Source: Aquabacterium sp. (lineage in GTDB: Bacteria > Pseudomonadota > Gammaproteobacteria > Burkholderiales > Burkholderiaceae_C). Taken from it: a DNA stretch of 64,000 nucleotides. This document shows positions 34,200-43,241 of the stretch, in pieces; position 1 is the stretch's first letter; each line of letters opens with the position of its first letter. The stretch lies in assembly GCF_016234775.1 (NCBI RefSeq), contig NZ_JACRAH010000005.1, positions 47,502-111,501 on the forward strand. The letters are read 5' to 3'. Position numbers and translations under genes: made by a program. Under the pieces are notes generated by a model that worked only from the letters and a program-made list of their open reading frames with translations, ran no database searches and had not been told where the DNA came from.

Positions 34200-34236
34200 C
34201 GACAACATTGAAGCCCGGCCGCATGCCACCTCGGCC
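34200..34236 (-). repeat. 36-bp intergenic repeat, copy D
   Basis: Reverse orientation. It resembles copy A in the CTTCAwTGTTG part and is preceded (in its own orientation, followed) by the hairpin GTCCTGC/GCAGGAC. Confidence 0.7.
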
Positions 34237-34298
34237 GCGCCCCGCGCTGCCACGCCAAACCGCACAGCACATGGCAGGCATAAAAGAACCAATAAGAC

Positions 34299-35228
34299 TC
34301 AGCCCTGCTTCTCCATCGCATCCCGCAAAGCCTGACGCAACTGCTGCCCGATCTCCGGCTTGCCCGCAAACGGATCGGTTGGGTTGCGCCCCTGCACCAC
34401 ATCTTCCAGACGCGTCTGCACCATGCCCAAAGCCTGTGGATGCGTGTAGATGTAGAACTGCCCCGACTCGATGGCCTTGTAGACCAGCTCTGCCGTATCC
34501 GTGGCCGTGACCTTGCCCGATGTCACAGCCTTCGTGCTCATCGCCTGCGCGATCATCTGGCTTGGCGTGGGCTTGCCTTCGCTGCGCATCTCGGCGGGGC
34601 GATTGCGATGCGACAGGTGAATGCCGGTCGGCACGAAGTACGGGCACAGCACCGAGGCGTGTACCTGCTCCGTCACCAGCGCCAGATCCTGGTACAGCGT
34701 CTCCGACAAGCTCACCACCGCATGCTTGCTCACGTTGTAGGCGCCCATGTTCGGCGAGTTCAACAAGCCGGCCATCGAGGCCACGTTGACCATGTGGCCC
34801 TGATAGCTCGGATCCTTGCGCGCCGCCGCCAGCATCAACGGGGTGAACACGCGCATGCCGTGGATCACGCCAAACAAGTTGACGCCGATCACCCATTCCC
34901 AATCGCGCTGCGTGTGCTCCCAGATCAGGCCGCCGTGCGCCACGCCTGCGTTGTTGATGACAATGTGCGGCGCACCGAAGCGCTCCATGCAGATGTCAGC
35001 CAGCGCCTGGATGTCTTCGGCGCGTGACACATCGCCACGCAAGGCCGCCACCTTCACGCCCGTGGCGCTCAGCTCGGCCACGGCGGCGTCCAGCGCATCT
35101 TGCTGCACATCGGTCAGCACCAGGTTGAGGCCTTTCTTCGCGCCAAGCCGTGCCAGCTCCAGGCCAAAGCCGCTGCCAGCGCCGGTGATCACGGCCGTCT
35201 GGCCCGCTTGCAAATTCAAAGTCGACAT
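34299..35228 (-). CDS. Short-chain dehydrogenase/reductase
   Basis: A 309-aa classical SDR: TGAGSGFGLELA (residues ~16-27), NNAGVAHGG, catalytic Ser in VNVASMAGLL, and YNVSKHAVV (YxxxK). CAGGA lies 8 nt before the ATG. It is the last gene of the minus-strand acyl-CoA run, 54 bases after the MDR reductase, and probably acts on a hydroxyacyl or alcohol intermediate. The exact substrate is unknown. Confidence 0.85.
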   Translation of the reverse strand: MSTLNLQAGQTAVITGAGSGFGLELARLGAKKGLNLVLTDVQQDALDAAVAELSATGVKVAALRGDVSRAEDIQALADICMERFGAPHIVINNAGVAHGGLIWEHTQRDWEWVIGVNLFGVIHGMRVFTPLMLAAARKDPSYQGHMVNVASMAGLLNSPNMGAYNVSKHAVVSLSETLYQDLALVTEQVHASVLCPYFVPTGIHLSHRNRPAEMRSEGKPTPSQMIAQAMSTKAVTSGKVTATDTAELVYKAIESGQFYIYTHPQALGMVQTRLEDVVQGRNPTDPFAGKPEIGQQLRQALRDAMEKQG

Positions 35229-35282
35229 GTTGTTGTCCTGCGTCCTGCTGTGGGGGGATCAGTAGGGAGATTGATCGAGGGA

Positions 35283-36311
35283 TCAGATCAGTTTGACCAG
35301 CTGCTTGCCGAAGTTCTTGCCCTTGAGCAAGCCCAGGAAGGCCTCGGGCGCGCTGGTTATGCCCTGGGCCACGGATTCGCGGAATTTCATCTTGCCGGTA
35401 GCCACCATCGTGCCCAGCTCCATCGTGGCCTCGGGCCAGACTTCGGGGTGCTCGCTGACGATGAAGCCTTCGATCTTCAGCCGGTTGACCAGGATCAGCG
35501 CGGGGTTCTGCAAAGGCAGCGGCTGGCCGTCATAGCCGGCGATCATCCCGCACATGGCGATGCGGCCAAACGCATTCATGCGCAGCAGCACGGCGTCCAG
35601 GATCATGCCGCCCACGTTCTCGAAATAGCCATCGATGCCATGGGGCGTGGCCTCCTTCAGGGTCTTGTAAAAGGCCTTGGGGTCGCTGTGCTGCTTGTAG
35701 TCGATGCAGGCGTCAAAACCGAGTTCTTCGGTCACATAGCGGCACTTGTCGGCGCCACCGGCCACACCCACCACGCGGCAGCCACGGGCCTTGGCCAACT
35801 GCCCCACCACGCTGCCCACGGCACCGCTGGCGGCGCTCACCACCACGGTTTCGCCGCTCTTGGGTGCGATGATCTTGATCAGGCCATACCAGGCGGTGAC
35901 GCCGGGCATGCCCACCGAGCCCAGATAGGCCGACAGCGGGATGTGGGTGGTATCGACCTTGTGCAGCATGGCGCCCTTCACACTGGCGTCCACCACCGAG
36001 TACTCCTGCCAGCCACCCATGCCCAGCACCTTGTCGCCGGGCGCAAAGCGCGGATGCTTGCTCAGCACCACCTCGCCCACGGTGCCGCCGATCATCACGG
36101 TGTCAAGCGGCTGTGGATCAGCGTAGCTCTTGCTGTCGTTCATGCGGCCGCGCATATACGGGTCGAGCGACATGAAGTGATGGCGCACCAGCACCTGGCC
36201 ATCGCTCAGTTGATCGGCCGTGGGCACGGGCACCTCAACGAGCTTGAAGTTGTCCACGGTGGCTTCGCCTTGCGGGCGCGATGCCAGCAGGATCTGATGG
36301 TTGGTGGTCAT
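35283..36311 (-). CDS. NADP-dependent MDR oxidoreductase (prostaglandin reductase/CurA-like)
   Basis: A 342-aa medium-chain reductase without zinc ligands. The NADPH-binding motif is in VVVSAASGAVGSVVGQLAKA (~155-174). LDPYMRGRMNDSKSY near the N-terminus is typical of the leukotriene B4 12-hydroxydehydrogenase/CurA group, which reduce alpha,beta-unsaturated ketones or acyl derivatives. The setting between a thioesterase and SDRs agrees with a role in acyl-chain turnover. Confidence 0.87.
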   Translation of the reverse strand: MTTNHQILLASRPQGEATVDNFKLVEVPVPTADQLSDGQVLVRHHFMSLDPYMRGRMNDSKSYADPQPLDTVMIGGTVGEVVLSKHPRFAPGDKVLGMGGWQEYSVVDASVKGAMLHKVDTTHIPLSAYLGSVGMPGVTAWYGLIKIIAPKSGETVVVSAASGAVGSVVGQLAKARGCRVVGVAGGADKCRYVTEELGFDACIDYKQHSDPKAFYKTLKEATPHGIDGYFENVGGMILDAVLLRMNAFGRIAMCGMIAGYDGQPLPLQNPALILVNRLKIEGFIVSEHPEVWPEATMELGTMVATGKMKFRESVAQGITSAPEAFLGLLKGKNFGKQLVKLI

Positions 36312-36372
36312 GTGAACTCTCCTTCAGCGTGACAGCTGGTTGGCGGATGAATCGATCAGGAGGGGCGCGGGC

Positions 36373-36846
36373 TCAGTCAGAACCCGGCCCGTGAAGCAAG
36401 GGTTTGGCAGCCGGCCGCACTTCGCGGTCGGACACCGGCAAGGCCCGCAGGAACTTGAACGTGGCCGTGGCATGGGCACACACGCGGCCTTTCGAATCCA
36501 GCACCTTGCCTTCGGTGAAGGCCATGGAGGCGGTCGAGTGCAACACACTGCCCAGTGCCCGGATATGGCCCAGGCCTGGTCGCATGAAGGTGGTCTTCAT
36601 CTCGATGGTGACCAGGCCAGGCCCGCCATCCGGCTGATCCAGGTTCAGGCTGCGCGCCGCATGGGCCATGGCCACATCCAGCAAGGTCATCATCAGGCCA
36701 CCGTGCGCCACGCCGAATGAGTTGGTGTGCTGGTCCTGCACGTCCAGTGTGATCTCGGCTTCGCCGTTTTCGTAGCGCTGCATCTCGCAGCCGATCTGCT
36801 CGATGAAGGGGATGCGAACCGCAAAGGGAATGGCCATGTCAACCAA
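36373..36846 (-). CDS. PaaI-like hotdog thioesterase
   Basis: A 157-aa hotdog-fold thioesterase of the PaaI/YigI type (HTNSFGVAHGGLMMTLLDVAM, the HGG motif with catalytic Asp near residue 57). It cleaves acyl-CoA thioesters, perhaps to recover CoA when intermediates accumulate. Its start overlaps the end of the upstream SDR gene by 8 bases, so the two are probably co-translated. Confidence 0.82.
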   Translation of the reverse strand: MVDMAIPFAVRIPFIEQIGCEMQRYENGEAEITLDVQDQHTNSFGVAHGGLMMTLLDVAMAHAARSLNLDQPDGGPGLVTIEMKTTFMRPGLGHIRALGSVLHSTASMAFTEGKVLDSKGRVCAHATATFKFLRALPVSDREVRPAAKPLLHGPGSD

Positions 36847-37633
36847 TCAAGGCGCTGACGCCACCGTCCACCGCCAGGATCTGCCCGGTGATGTGCTTGC
36901 CTGCGTCAGACGCGAACAGCAAGGTGATGCCCTTGAGGTCTTCATCATCGCCCACGCGCAACAGTGGTGCTCGGTTTGCAATGGTTTCTTCGCCAACCAT
37001 GGCCAGCGTGCCCGCCGTCATCTTGCTAGGAAAAAAGCCCGGCGCAATCGCATTGACGCGGATGCCCTGGTGCCCCCACTCGCAAGCCAGGGCCCGCGTG
37101 AAGTTGATGACCGCGCCCTTGCTGGTGTTGTAGGCAATGGTCTGCATGAAGGGTGGGTTGCCGCGCAGGCCGGCGATCGAGGCCACGTTGATGATGCGGC
37201 CCTGCTTGCGCGGGATCATGCTGGCCTTGGCGATGGCTTGCGACAGCAGAAAGTAGCCACGCACGTTCAGGTTCATGACCTTGTCCCAGGCTTCGATCGG
37301 GTGTTCGGCAGCCGGTGCGCCCCAGGTGGCACCCGCGTTGTTGACGAGGATGTCCACATCGCCCACACGCTCCAGGGTTTCGTCTGCCAGGCGCTGGATA
37401 TCGTCGGCCTTGCCGGCATCTGCAGCAATCCAGCGCGCATCGATGCCGGCTGCTTGCAGATCTTGCACGGCCAGCTCCAGGTCAGCAGACTTGCGCGAGC
37501 TGATCACGACCTTGGCGCCAGCCTCGCCCAATGCATAGGCCATCTGCAGGCCCAGGCCGCGCGAGCCGCCAGTGATCAGGGCCTTCTTGCCTGTCAGATC
37601 GAACAGCTGTTGTACCTTGCGTGCTTCCGTCAT
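36839..37633 (-). CDS. Short-chain dehydrogenase/reductase
   Basis: A 264-aa SDR with TGGSRGLGLQMA (~17-28), NNAGATWG, SIAGLRG (Ser) and YNTSKGAVI (YxxxK). The closest familiar pattern is the gluconate 5-dehydrogenase/3-oxoacyl reductase group. It lies between a Dabb-protein gene and a thioesterase gene in the acyl-CoA run. Substrate unknown. Confidence 0.86.
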   Translation of the reverse strand: MTEARKVQQLFDLTGKKALITGGSRGLGLQMAYALGEAGAKVVISSRKSADLELAVQDLQAAGIDARWIAADAGKADDIQRLADETLERVGDVDILVNNAGATWGAPAAEHPIEAWDKVMNLNVRGYFLLSQAIAKASMIPRKQGRIINVASIAGLRGNPPFMQTIAYNTSKGAVINFTRALACEWGHQGIRVNAIAPGFFPSKMTAGTLAMVGEETIANRAPLLRVGDDEDLKGITLLFASDAGKHITGQILAVDGGVSALIG

Positions 37634-37645
37634 GCTGCCCTCGCC

Positions 37646-37927
37646 TCAGATGTTGTAATCGACCACGTGGCGGGTGGCCGCCATCTCGCGGATCTGCGCC
37701 ACCACACCCTGGTGATGCGGATGAGGGATGTAGGCAGCCAGTGCATCCTTGCTCTCGAACGTGGACACCAGCACCACGTCGCAGTTGGCCTCCAGGCCTT
37801 CGGTCTTGATGCCGACGTCGAACTCATGCATGCCGGGCACCAGGCCCTTGCAGCTGTCCAGCAGGGCCTTGACCTTGGCTGCGTCTTCGGGGCGCTTGAG
37901 CGTCCACATCACGATGTGTCTCAACAT
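37646..37927 (-). CDS. Dabb family stress-responsive alpha/beta-barrel protein
   Basis: A 93-aa dimeric ferredoxin-like-fold protein (MLRHIVMWTLKRPEDAAKVK at the start, VLVSTFESKDALAAYIPHPHH later). Dabb domains bind or cyclise small hydrophobic molecules. It begins a short downstream group with the SDR (12 bases apart). Function here is not known. Confidence 0.83.
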   Translation of the reverse strand: MLRHIVMWTLKRPEDAAKVKALLDSCKGLVPGMHEFDVGIKTEGLEANCDVVLVSTFESKDALAAYIPHPHHQGVVAQIREMAATRHVVDYNI

Positions 37928-37988
37928 GGTTTGTCTCTCTCGGTGTTGTGAGGTGATTCGATCAGATGATCAGGTGTTTCGGTGAAGC

Positions 37989-39875
37989 TCAGAACCAGTC
38001 GGACTGGGCTTGTGCACAGGTCAGGTCACGCTTGGCGACCACACCCAGCCAGGCGTCGATCTTGGGCAACTCGAAACTGAAGAAGTAGTCTGCACAGGCC
38101 AGCTTGCCTTTGAGGAAGCCAGCACCCAAGGGGCTCTTGTCCCAACTGTGCTGATCGTGGCCTTGCGCTTGCGCGGCTTTGGCCGCCAAGGCCAGCTCCA
38201 GCCAGATCCACGCGAGCACCGTGTGGCCAAAGGCTTGCAGATACGGCGTGGCATTGGCCAATGCCTCTTCAGGCACGCCAGTTGACCAGGCGGCCTTGGT
38301 CGTCGCGCCAATCTTTTGCAGGGCTTGCGCCAAGGCATTGGCATGCACGGCCAGGCCGTCCACCTGCCCTGCCTTCTGAATCGTTTCGCTGATGCGCTCG
38401 GCCAGCACGCTCAAGGCCTTGCCGCCGTTCATCACCACCTTGCGGCCCAGCAGGTCCAGCCCCTGGATGCCGTGCGTGCCTTCGTGGATCATGTTGAGGC
38501 GGTTGTCGCGCCAGTACTGCTCCACCGGGAAGTCACGCGTGTAGCCGTAGCCACCCAGAATCTGGATGGCCAGGCTGTTGGCTTCCTGCGCCCATTCGCT
38601 GGGCCAGCTCTTGGCAATCGGCGTGAGCAGCTCCAGCAGCAGGCCAGCTTTCTCGGCCTCGGCGCCGGTGCCCGTGTGTTGATCGTCCACCAGTTGCGCG
38701 CACAGCAGGCCCAGGGCCAGACCACCCTCGGCAATGGCTTTTTGCATCATCAGCATGCGCTTGACATCGGTGTGCTCGATGATGGGGATCTGCGGTGCGC
38801 TGTGGTTCTTGCCACCCGCGCTCATGTGACGGCCTTGCGGGCGTTGCTTGGCGTAGTCCAGCGAAGCCTCATAGCCTGCATAACCCAGCATCGTGGCACC
38901 CAGGCCCACGCTGATGCGGGCTTCATTCATCAAGGTGAACATGCATTTGAGCCCTTCACCCTGCTTGCCGATCAGGTAGCCCACGGCACCCGCCTGGCCG
39001 TTGACCGGGAACTTGCCTTCGCCAAAGTTCAGCAGCGTGTTGACCGTGCCACGGTAGCCGCACTTGTGGTTCAAGCCGGCCAGGGCCACGTCGTTGCGCT
39101 GAGCGGTGATGCTGCCATCTTGTTTGACGAGCTTGCGCGGCACGATGAACAGCGAGATGCCCTTCACGCCCGGTACGGGCTTGCCATCTTCGCCGGGAAT
39201 CTTGGCCAGCACCAGGTGCACGATGTTCTCGCCCATCTCGTGCTCGCCGCCCGATATCCACATCTTGTTGCCGGTAAGGCGATAGCGTGGCCCCAGGCTG
39301 TCCTGTGCCCAGTCGATGCCGGTGCCATCGCCGTTCACATCGGGCACGGCCTTGGTGGCGATGTCCGACAGGCTCGATCCCGCCTGGGGTTCGCTCAGGC
39401 ACATGGTGCCGAAGGTGCGGCCTTCAAAGCCACCACGCGCGAACACATCGATCTGCTTGGGCGTGCCGTGCGCCAGGATGGTGTTGGCATTGCCGCGCGT
39501 GAGCATCGGGTACGCGGCCAGCGACACACTGGATTTGTAGAAAAAGCTCATCGACGCGATCTCGACCACCGTGGGCAACTGCATGCCACCGATGTCGGCG
39601 TCCTTGCTGCCCGCCATCAGACCCGAATCGTTGAAGGCCTGCATGGCCACGGGCGTTTCCTTGGGCAATGTCACGGTCACGCCATCGAACTCAGGTTCGT
39701 GGATGTCGGTCAGGCGGTTGATAGGTGCGAACTGCTCGGTGGCGATCTTCTCGCTGAGGTCCAGCACAGCCGTAAAGGTCTCGCGATTGTGTTCGGTGTG
39801 GCGTTCGCGCTGGCACAGGCCTTCTGCGTTCAGCCAGTCGTACAGCAGGAAATCAACGGTAGCGCGGTGGGTCAT
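37989..39875 (-). CDS. Acyl-CoA dehydrogenase
   Basis: A 628-aa FAD enzyme introducing the 2,3-double bond into acyl-CoA. The N-terminal, middle (FGTMCLSEPQAGSSLSDIAT) and C-terminal helical domains are present, with an extra C-terminal part typical of the ~600-aa group (LIFDGGTNG-like IHEGTHGIQGLDLLGRKV). Electrons go to ETF. It stands with crotonase and FadB-like genes upstream. The chain-length range cannot be read from the sequence. Confidence 0.92.
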   Translation of the reverse strand: MTHRATVDFLLYDWLNAEGLCQRERHTEHNRETFTAVLDLSEKIATEQFAPINRLTDIHEPEFDGVTVTLPKETPVAMQAFNDSGLMAGSKDADIGGMQLPTVVEIASMSFFYKSSVSLAAYPMLTRGNANTILAHGTPKQIDVFARGGFEGRTFGTMCLSEPQAGSSLSDIATKAVPDVNGDGTGIDWAQDSLGPRYRLTGNKMWISGGEHEMGENIVHLVLAKIPGEDGKPVPGVKGISLFIVPRKLVKQDGSITAQRNDVALAGLNHKCGYRGTVNTLLNFGEGKFPVNGQAGAVGYLIGKQGEGLKCMFTLMNEARISVGLGATMLGYAGYEASLDYAKQRPQGRHMSAGGKNHSAPQIPIIEHTDVKRMLMMQKAIAEGGLALGLLCAQLVDDQHTGTGAEAEKAGLLLELLTPIAKSWPSEWAQEANSLAIQILGGYGYTRDFPVEQYWRDNRLNMIHEGTHGIQGLDLLGRKVVMNGGKALSVLAERISETIQKAGQVDGLAVHANALAQALQKIGATTKAAWSTGVPEEALANATPYLQAFGHTVLAWIWLELALAAKAAQAQGHDQHSWDKSPLGAGFLKGKLACADYFFSFELPKIDAWLGVVAKRDLTCAQAQSDWF

Positions 39876-39995
39876 GATCTCGACTCAGGTGATGCGGTGG
39901 TATCGGTCAACACGGACAGCAACTCGGCAAGGCGGGCCGGCCGACGTTGAGGTGGATGTGCAATTGAATGGACAAGCTTGAGCTTGGACGCTGCT

Positions 39996-40775
39996 TCAGC
40001 GTCCCTTGAACACAGCATCGCGGCGCTCCAGGAAGGACTGGATGCCTTCCAGCGCGTCTTCGCTTTGCATGACGGGCAACAGGTTGGGGAACAAGGCCTT
40101 GGCTGCGGCAGCCTCCCCTTCGTTCCAGGCCAGACGGGTGGACTTCAGCACGTTCTGCACACCCATGGGCGCCGCTTTGGCGATCTTCTCGGCGATCTCT
40201 CTAGCCTTGTCCAATTGCTGACCGGCAGGCACCACCTCTTGCACAAGCCCTGTCCGCAAGGCCTCGTCGGCATACCAATAGTCACCCGTCAGCAGATAGC
40301 GTTGTGCAGCGCCCCAACCCATTTGCTGCGGCAAGCGCAAGGTGGCGCCACCACACGGGAAGATGCCGCGCTTGACTTCCAACATCGCAAAGCGCGTGTT
40401 GTCAGCCGCCACACGTACTTCCGTGTTGAGCATGATCTCCACGCCCCAGGTGAAGCAGTTGCCCTGCACCGCCATCACCACAGGCTTGCTGTGCCGCTCA
40501 CCCGTCAGGCCGAAGGGGTCGATCTCACCTTCACCGATCTCGAAGCCTTTGCCATTGCCGAAGATGGGCGCCCACTTGTCCAGTTCCACACCCGATGTCA
40601 TGTGCTGGCCTTCGCCATACAGCAAGGCAACACGCAGATCACGGTTGCGACTCAACTCCCCATAGGCCTTGGCGATGTCGTGGTACATCTCGGGCGACAA
40701 GGCGTTGTGCTTCTCGGGCCGGTTGACCTTGATCTCCAGGATGTGTCCGACCTGGCGGGTTTCGATGTAGGACAT
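39996..40775 (-). CDS. Crotonase/enoyl-CoA hydratase family protein
   Basis: A 259-aa crotonase-fold protein. The oxyanion-hole segments are MTSGVELD and GNCFTWGVEIML, and a conserved Glu sits in MLEVKRGIFPCGG. It probably hydrates or isomerises enoyl-CoA. It is 120 bases before the acyl-CoA dehydrogenase gene on the same strand; a terminator-like T-run just upstream separates it from the FadB-like gene. Confidence 0.88.
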   Translation of the reverse strand: MSYIETRQVGHILEIKVNRPEKHNALSPEMYHDIAKAYGELSRNRDLRVALLYGEGQHMTSGVELDKWAPIFGNGKGFEIGEGEIDPFGLTGERHSKPVVMAVQGNCFTWGVEIMLNTEVRVAADNTRFAMLEVKRGIFPCGGATLRLPQQMGWGAAQRYLLTGDYWYADEALRTGLVQEVVPAGQQLDKAREIAEKIAKAAPMGVQNVLKSTRLAWNEGEAAAAKALFPNLLPVMQSEDALEGIQSFLERRDAVFKGR

Positions 40776-40805
40776 GCGCGTGTCTCGCTGTGAATCAATT
40801 CAGGC

Positions 40806-40845
40806 ACAAAAAAAGGCCCGCATGGCAAGCGCCAAGCAGACCTCG
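40806..40845 (-). terminator. Possible terminator after the FadB-like gene
   Basis: On the minus strand a GC-rich imperfect stem (GGTCTGCTTGGC with GCCATGCGGGCC) precedes TTTTTTT (A-run at 40806-40812). The stem has internal mismatches, so its strength is uncertain. Confidence 0.4.
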
Positions 40846-40919
40846 GGTTCAGATCGTCTGATCCATCATGTTGTAGTGCAATCGGCGACCGATCGACTGT
40901 CGAGGGCCTCAGCCCGCGA

Positions 40920-43025
40920 TCAGGCCTTGCCGCCCGTCACGCGCTGGCCTTCTGCGGCCAGCTTGACCAGCAAGGGCGCTGGCGTCCAGAAAGCAGCGTC
41001 GCTGCTGGCCGTGGCCGCAAAGCCCTTCATCAGCTCGATCACCTTGGGCAGGCTCAGCATGTCGGCGTACAGCATGGGGCCGCCGCGGTAGGCCGGGAAG
41101 CCATAGCCCGTGAGGTAGACCATGTCGATGTCGGAGGCCTTGGAGGCAATGCCTTCCTCCAGGATCAAGGCACCTTCGTTGACCAGGGCCAGCATCAGGC
41201 GCTGCACGATTTCTGCGTCGCTGATGGCACGGGGCGTGATGCCTTTATCTGCGCGGACCTTGTCAATGCAGGCCTGCACTTCAACCGAAGGCACGGGCTC
41301 GCGCTTGCCCACTTCATAGTCGTACCAGCCCTTGCCGGTCTTCTGACCAAAGCGACCCAGCTCGCAGATGGCATCGCCCACAGGGCTGTAGATCACATCG
41401 GGCCTTTCGATCTTGCGGCGCTTGCGGATGGCAAAGCCGATGTCGTTGCCGGCCAGGTCACCCACACGGAAGGGGCCCATGGCCCAGCCAAAGGCCTCGG
41501 CCGCCTTGTCAACCTGCTGCACGGTCGCGCCTTCTTCGATCAGGAAGAAGCTCTGGCGCACGTACTGCTCGAACATGCGGTTGCCGATGAAGCCATCGCA
41601 CACGCCGGACACCACGGCCACCTTCTTGATCTTCTTGGCGACCTGCATGACCGTGGCCAGCACATCCTTGGCGGTGTGCTTGCTGCGCACCACTTCCAGC
41701 AGGCGCATCACATTGGCCGGGCTGAAGAAGTGCAAGCCGATCACATCGCCCGGGCGTTGGGTCACTTCAGCGATCTTGTCCACGTCCAGCGTCGAGGTGT
41801 TCGATGCCAGGATGGCACCGGGCTTCATGACGCTGTTGAGCTTGGTGAAGACTTGCGACTTCACGCCCATGTCTTCAAACACGGCCTCGATGACCATGTC
41901 GGCCTGGGCGATGTCGTCGTAGCTCAGGGTCGTGGTCAGCAGGCTCATGCGCTGCTCGTACTTGTCTTGCGCCAGCTTGCCCTTGGCCACTTGCGCTTCG
42001 TAGTTCTTGCGGATGATGCCCACGCCGCGGTCGATGGCTTCCTGCTTCATCTCCAGCATCGTGACGGGGATGCCCGCGTTCAAGAAGCACATGGTGATGC
42101 CGCCACCCATGGTGCCGGCGCCGATCACGGCCACCTTCTTGATGTCACGCACGGGCGTGTTGTCGGGCACATCGGGGATCTTGCTGGCGGCGCGCTCGCC
42201 GAAGAAGGCGTGGCGCAGGGCTTGAGCCTGGTCGCTGGTCACCAGCTTGGCGAACACGTCCTGCTCAAAAGCCAGGCCGGCGTCCAGATCCAGCCTGGTC
42301 GAGGCTTCCACGCAATCCACACAGCGCTGTGGCGCCTCCAGTTTCTTGCGGATCTTGGCCAGATCGGCGCGAGCCTTGGCAAAGGCCTCGGCATCAGCGG
42401 GCGCGGCCACACTCAACTGACGCACGGAAGGCAGTGGACGCAAGGCAGCCACGTCCTTGGCAAAGGCGATGGCAGCGGGCAACAGATCGCCCTCCACCAC
42501 CTTGTCGAACAGCTTCTGGCCCGGGGCCTTGGCCAGCTTCTCGGCGGGCACGGAGGCGCCGCTCGTGATCATCTGCAAAGCGGTCTCGACACCCAGCACG
42601 CGCGGCAGGCGCTGCGTGCCACCCGCACCCGGCACGATGCCGATGTTCACTTCCGGCAAGGCGATCTGGGTGCCCGGCACCACCAGGCGATAGTGGCAGC
42701 CCAGGGCCAGCTCCAGCCCACCGCCCATGGCCACGCCGTGAATGGCCGCCACCACCGGCTTGCCCGATTGCTCGACCGCCGTGATGGCTGTGTGGAAGGA
42801 AGGCTCGGCCGCCATCTTGGCCGTGCCGAACTCGCGGATGTCTGCCCCGCCACAGAACACCTTGCCAGCGCCCGTGATCACGATCGCCAACACGGCGCTG
42901 TCTGCATTGGCCTTGGCGACGCCATCAACGACACCAGCTCGCGTGCTTTGCCCGAAACCGTTGACGGGAGGGTTGTCGAGGGTGATGACGGCCACGCCGT
43001 CGGTGACTTGGTAGGAGGTGCTCAT
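40920..43025 (-). CDS. Bifunctional enoyl-CoA hydratase/3-hydroxyacyl-CoA dehydrogenase
   Basis: A 701-aa fusion. The N-terminal crotonase domain (residues ~1-190; FCGGADIREF, HGVAMGGGLELALGC) is followed by the NAD-binding 3-hydroxyacyl-CoA dehydrogenase domain (VAVIGAGTMGGGI, about residue 300) and its C-terminal domains. This is the FadB/FadJ/peroxisomal-type layout, performing steps two and three of beta-oxidation. The ATG at 43025 is chosen; the 29-residue upstream extension is not conserved. No thiolase is adjacent. Confidence 0.9.
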   Translation of the reverse strand: MSTSYQVTDGVAVITLDNPPVNGFGQSTRAGVVDGVAKANADSAVLAIVITGAGKVFCGGADIREFGTAKMAAEPSFHTAITAVEQSGKPVVAAIHGVAMGGGLELALGCHYRLVVPGTQIALPEVNIGIVPGAGGTQRLPRVLGVETALQMITSGASVPAEKLAKAPGQKLFDKVVEGDLLPAAIAFAKDVAALRPLPSVRQLSVAAPADAEAFAKARADLAKIRKKLEAPQRCVDCVEASTRLDLDAGLAFEQDVFAKLVTSDQAQALRHAFFGERAASKIPDVPDNTPVRDIKKVAVIGAGTMGGGITMCFLNAGIPVTMLEMKQEAIDRGVGIIRKNYEAQVAKGKLAQDKYEQRMSLLTTTLSYDDIAQADMVIEAVFEDMGVKSQVFTKLNSVMKPGAILASNTSTLDVDKIAEVTQRPGDVIGLHFFSPANVMRLLEVVRSKHTAKDVLATVMQVAKKIKKVAVVSGVCDGFIGNRMFEQYVRQSFFLIEEGATVQQVDKAAEAFGWAMGPFRVGDLAGNDIGFAIRKRRKIERPDVIYSPVGDAICELGRFGQKTGKGWYDYEVGKREPVPSVEVQACIDKVRADKGITPRAISDAEIVQRLMLALVNEGALILEEGIASKASDIDMVYLTGYGFPAYRGGPMLYADMLSLPKVIELMKGFAATASSDAAFWTPAPLLVKLAAEGQRVTGGKA

Positions 43026-43241
43026 GGCGATCTCGGGCTCGATGAAAGACAAGGGAACACCGCGGCACAAAAAGCCCGGCAAGGCACATGCACCGCGTTC
43101 AATGATGCTCAAACGTCAATTCTGACAAGAATCATTGTACGAATTGGTGAACATTGTGCACCGACTCCGCAAAGGTGCGCGACCACCCCGTGAAAACACC
43201 TAGACGCAGGTATGCCTTACGTCAATCTGAGCCCTGGAGGG

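Larger units (their letters stand above)
33544..34298. other. 755-bp non-coding block with heptamer repeats and alternating 36-bp repeats
   Basis: No convincing gene. It contains six 7-bp repeats (33567-33608), four copies of a ~36-bp repeat in alternating orientation (33637, 33830, 34028, 34200) and several perfect hairpins: 33674-33694 (9 bp), 34093-34113 (8 bp) and 34183-34199 (7 bp). The block separates rapZ from the convergent SDR gene, so the hairpins may also terminate both transcripts. Open frames through it have no known similarity. Confidence 0.6.

Noticed and set aside
38316..39950. Plus-strand open frame of 544 codons opposite the acyl-CoA dehydrogenase
   Set aside because: Mirror frame of a clearly conserved enzyme with a low-complexity His/Gln/Ala/Gly composition.
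41676..43193. Plus-strand open frame of 505 codons opposite the FadB-like gene
   Set aside because: Antisense shadow; no domain signatures and it runs through the conserved gene's third-position GC bias.
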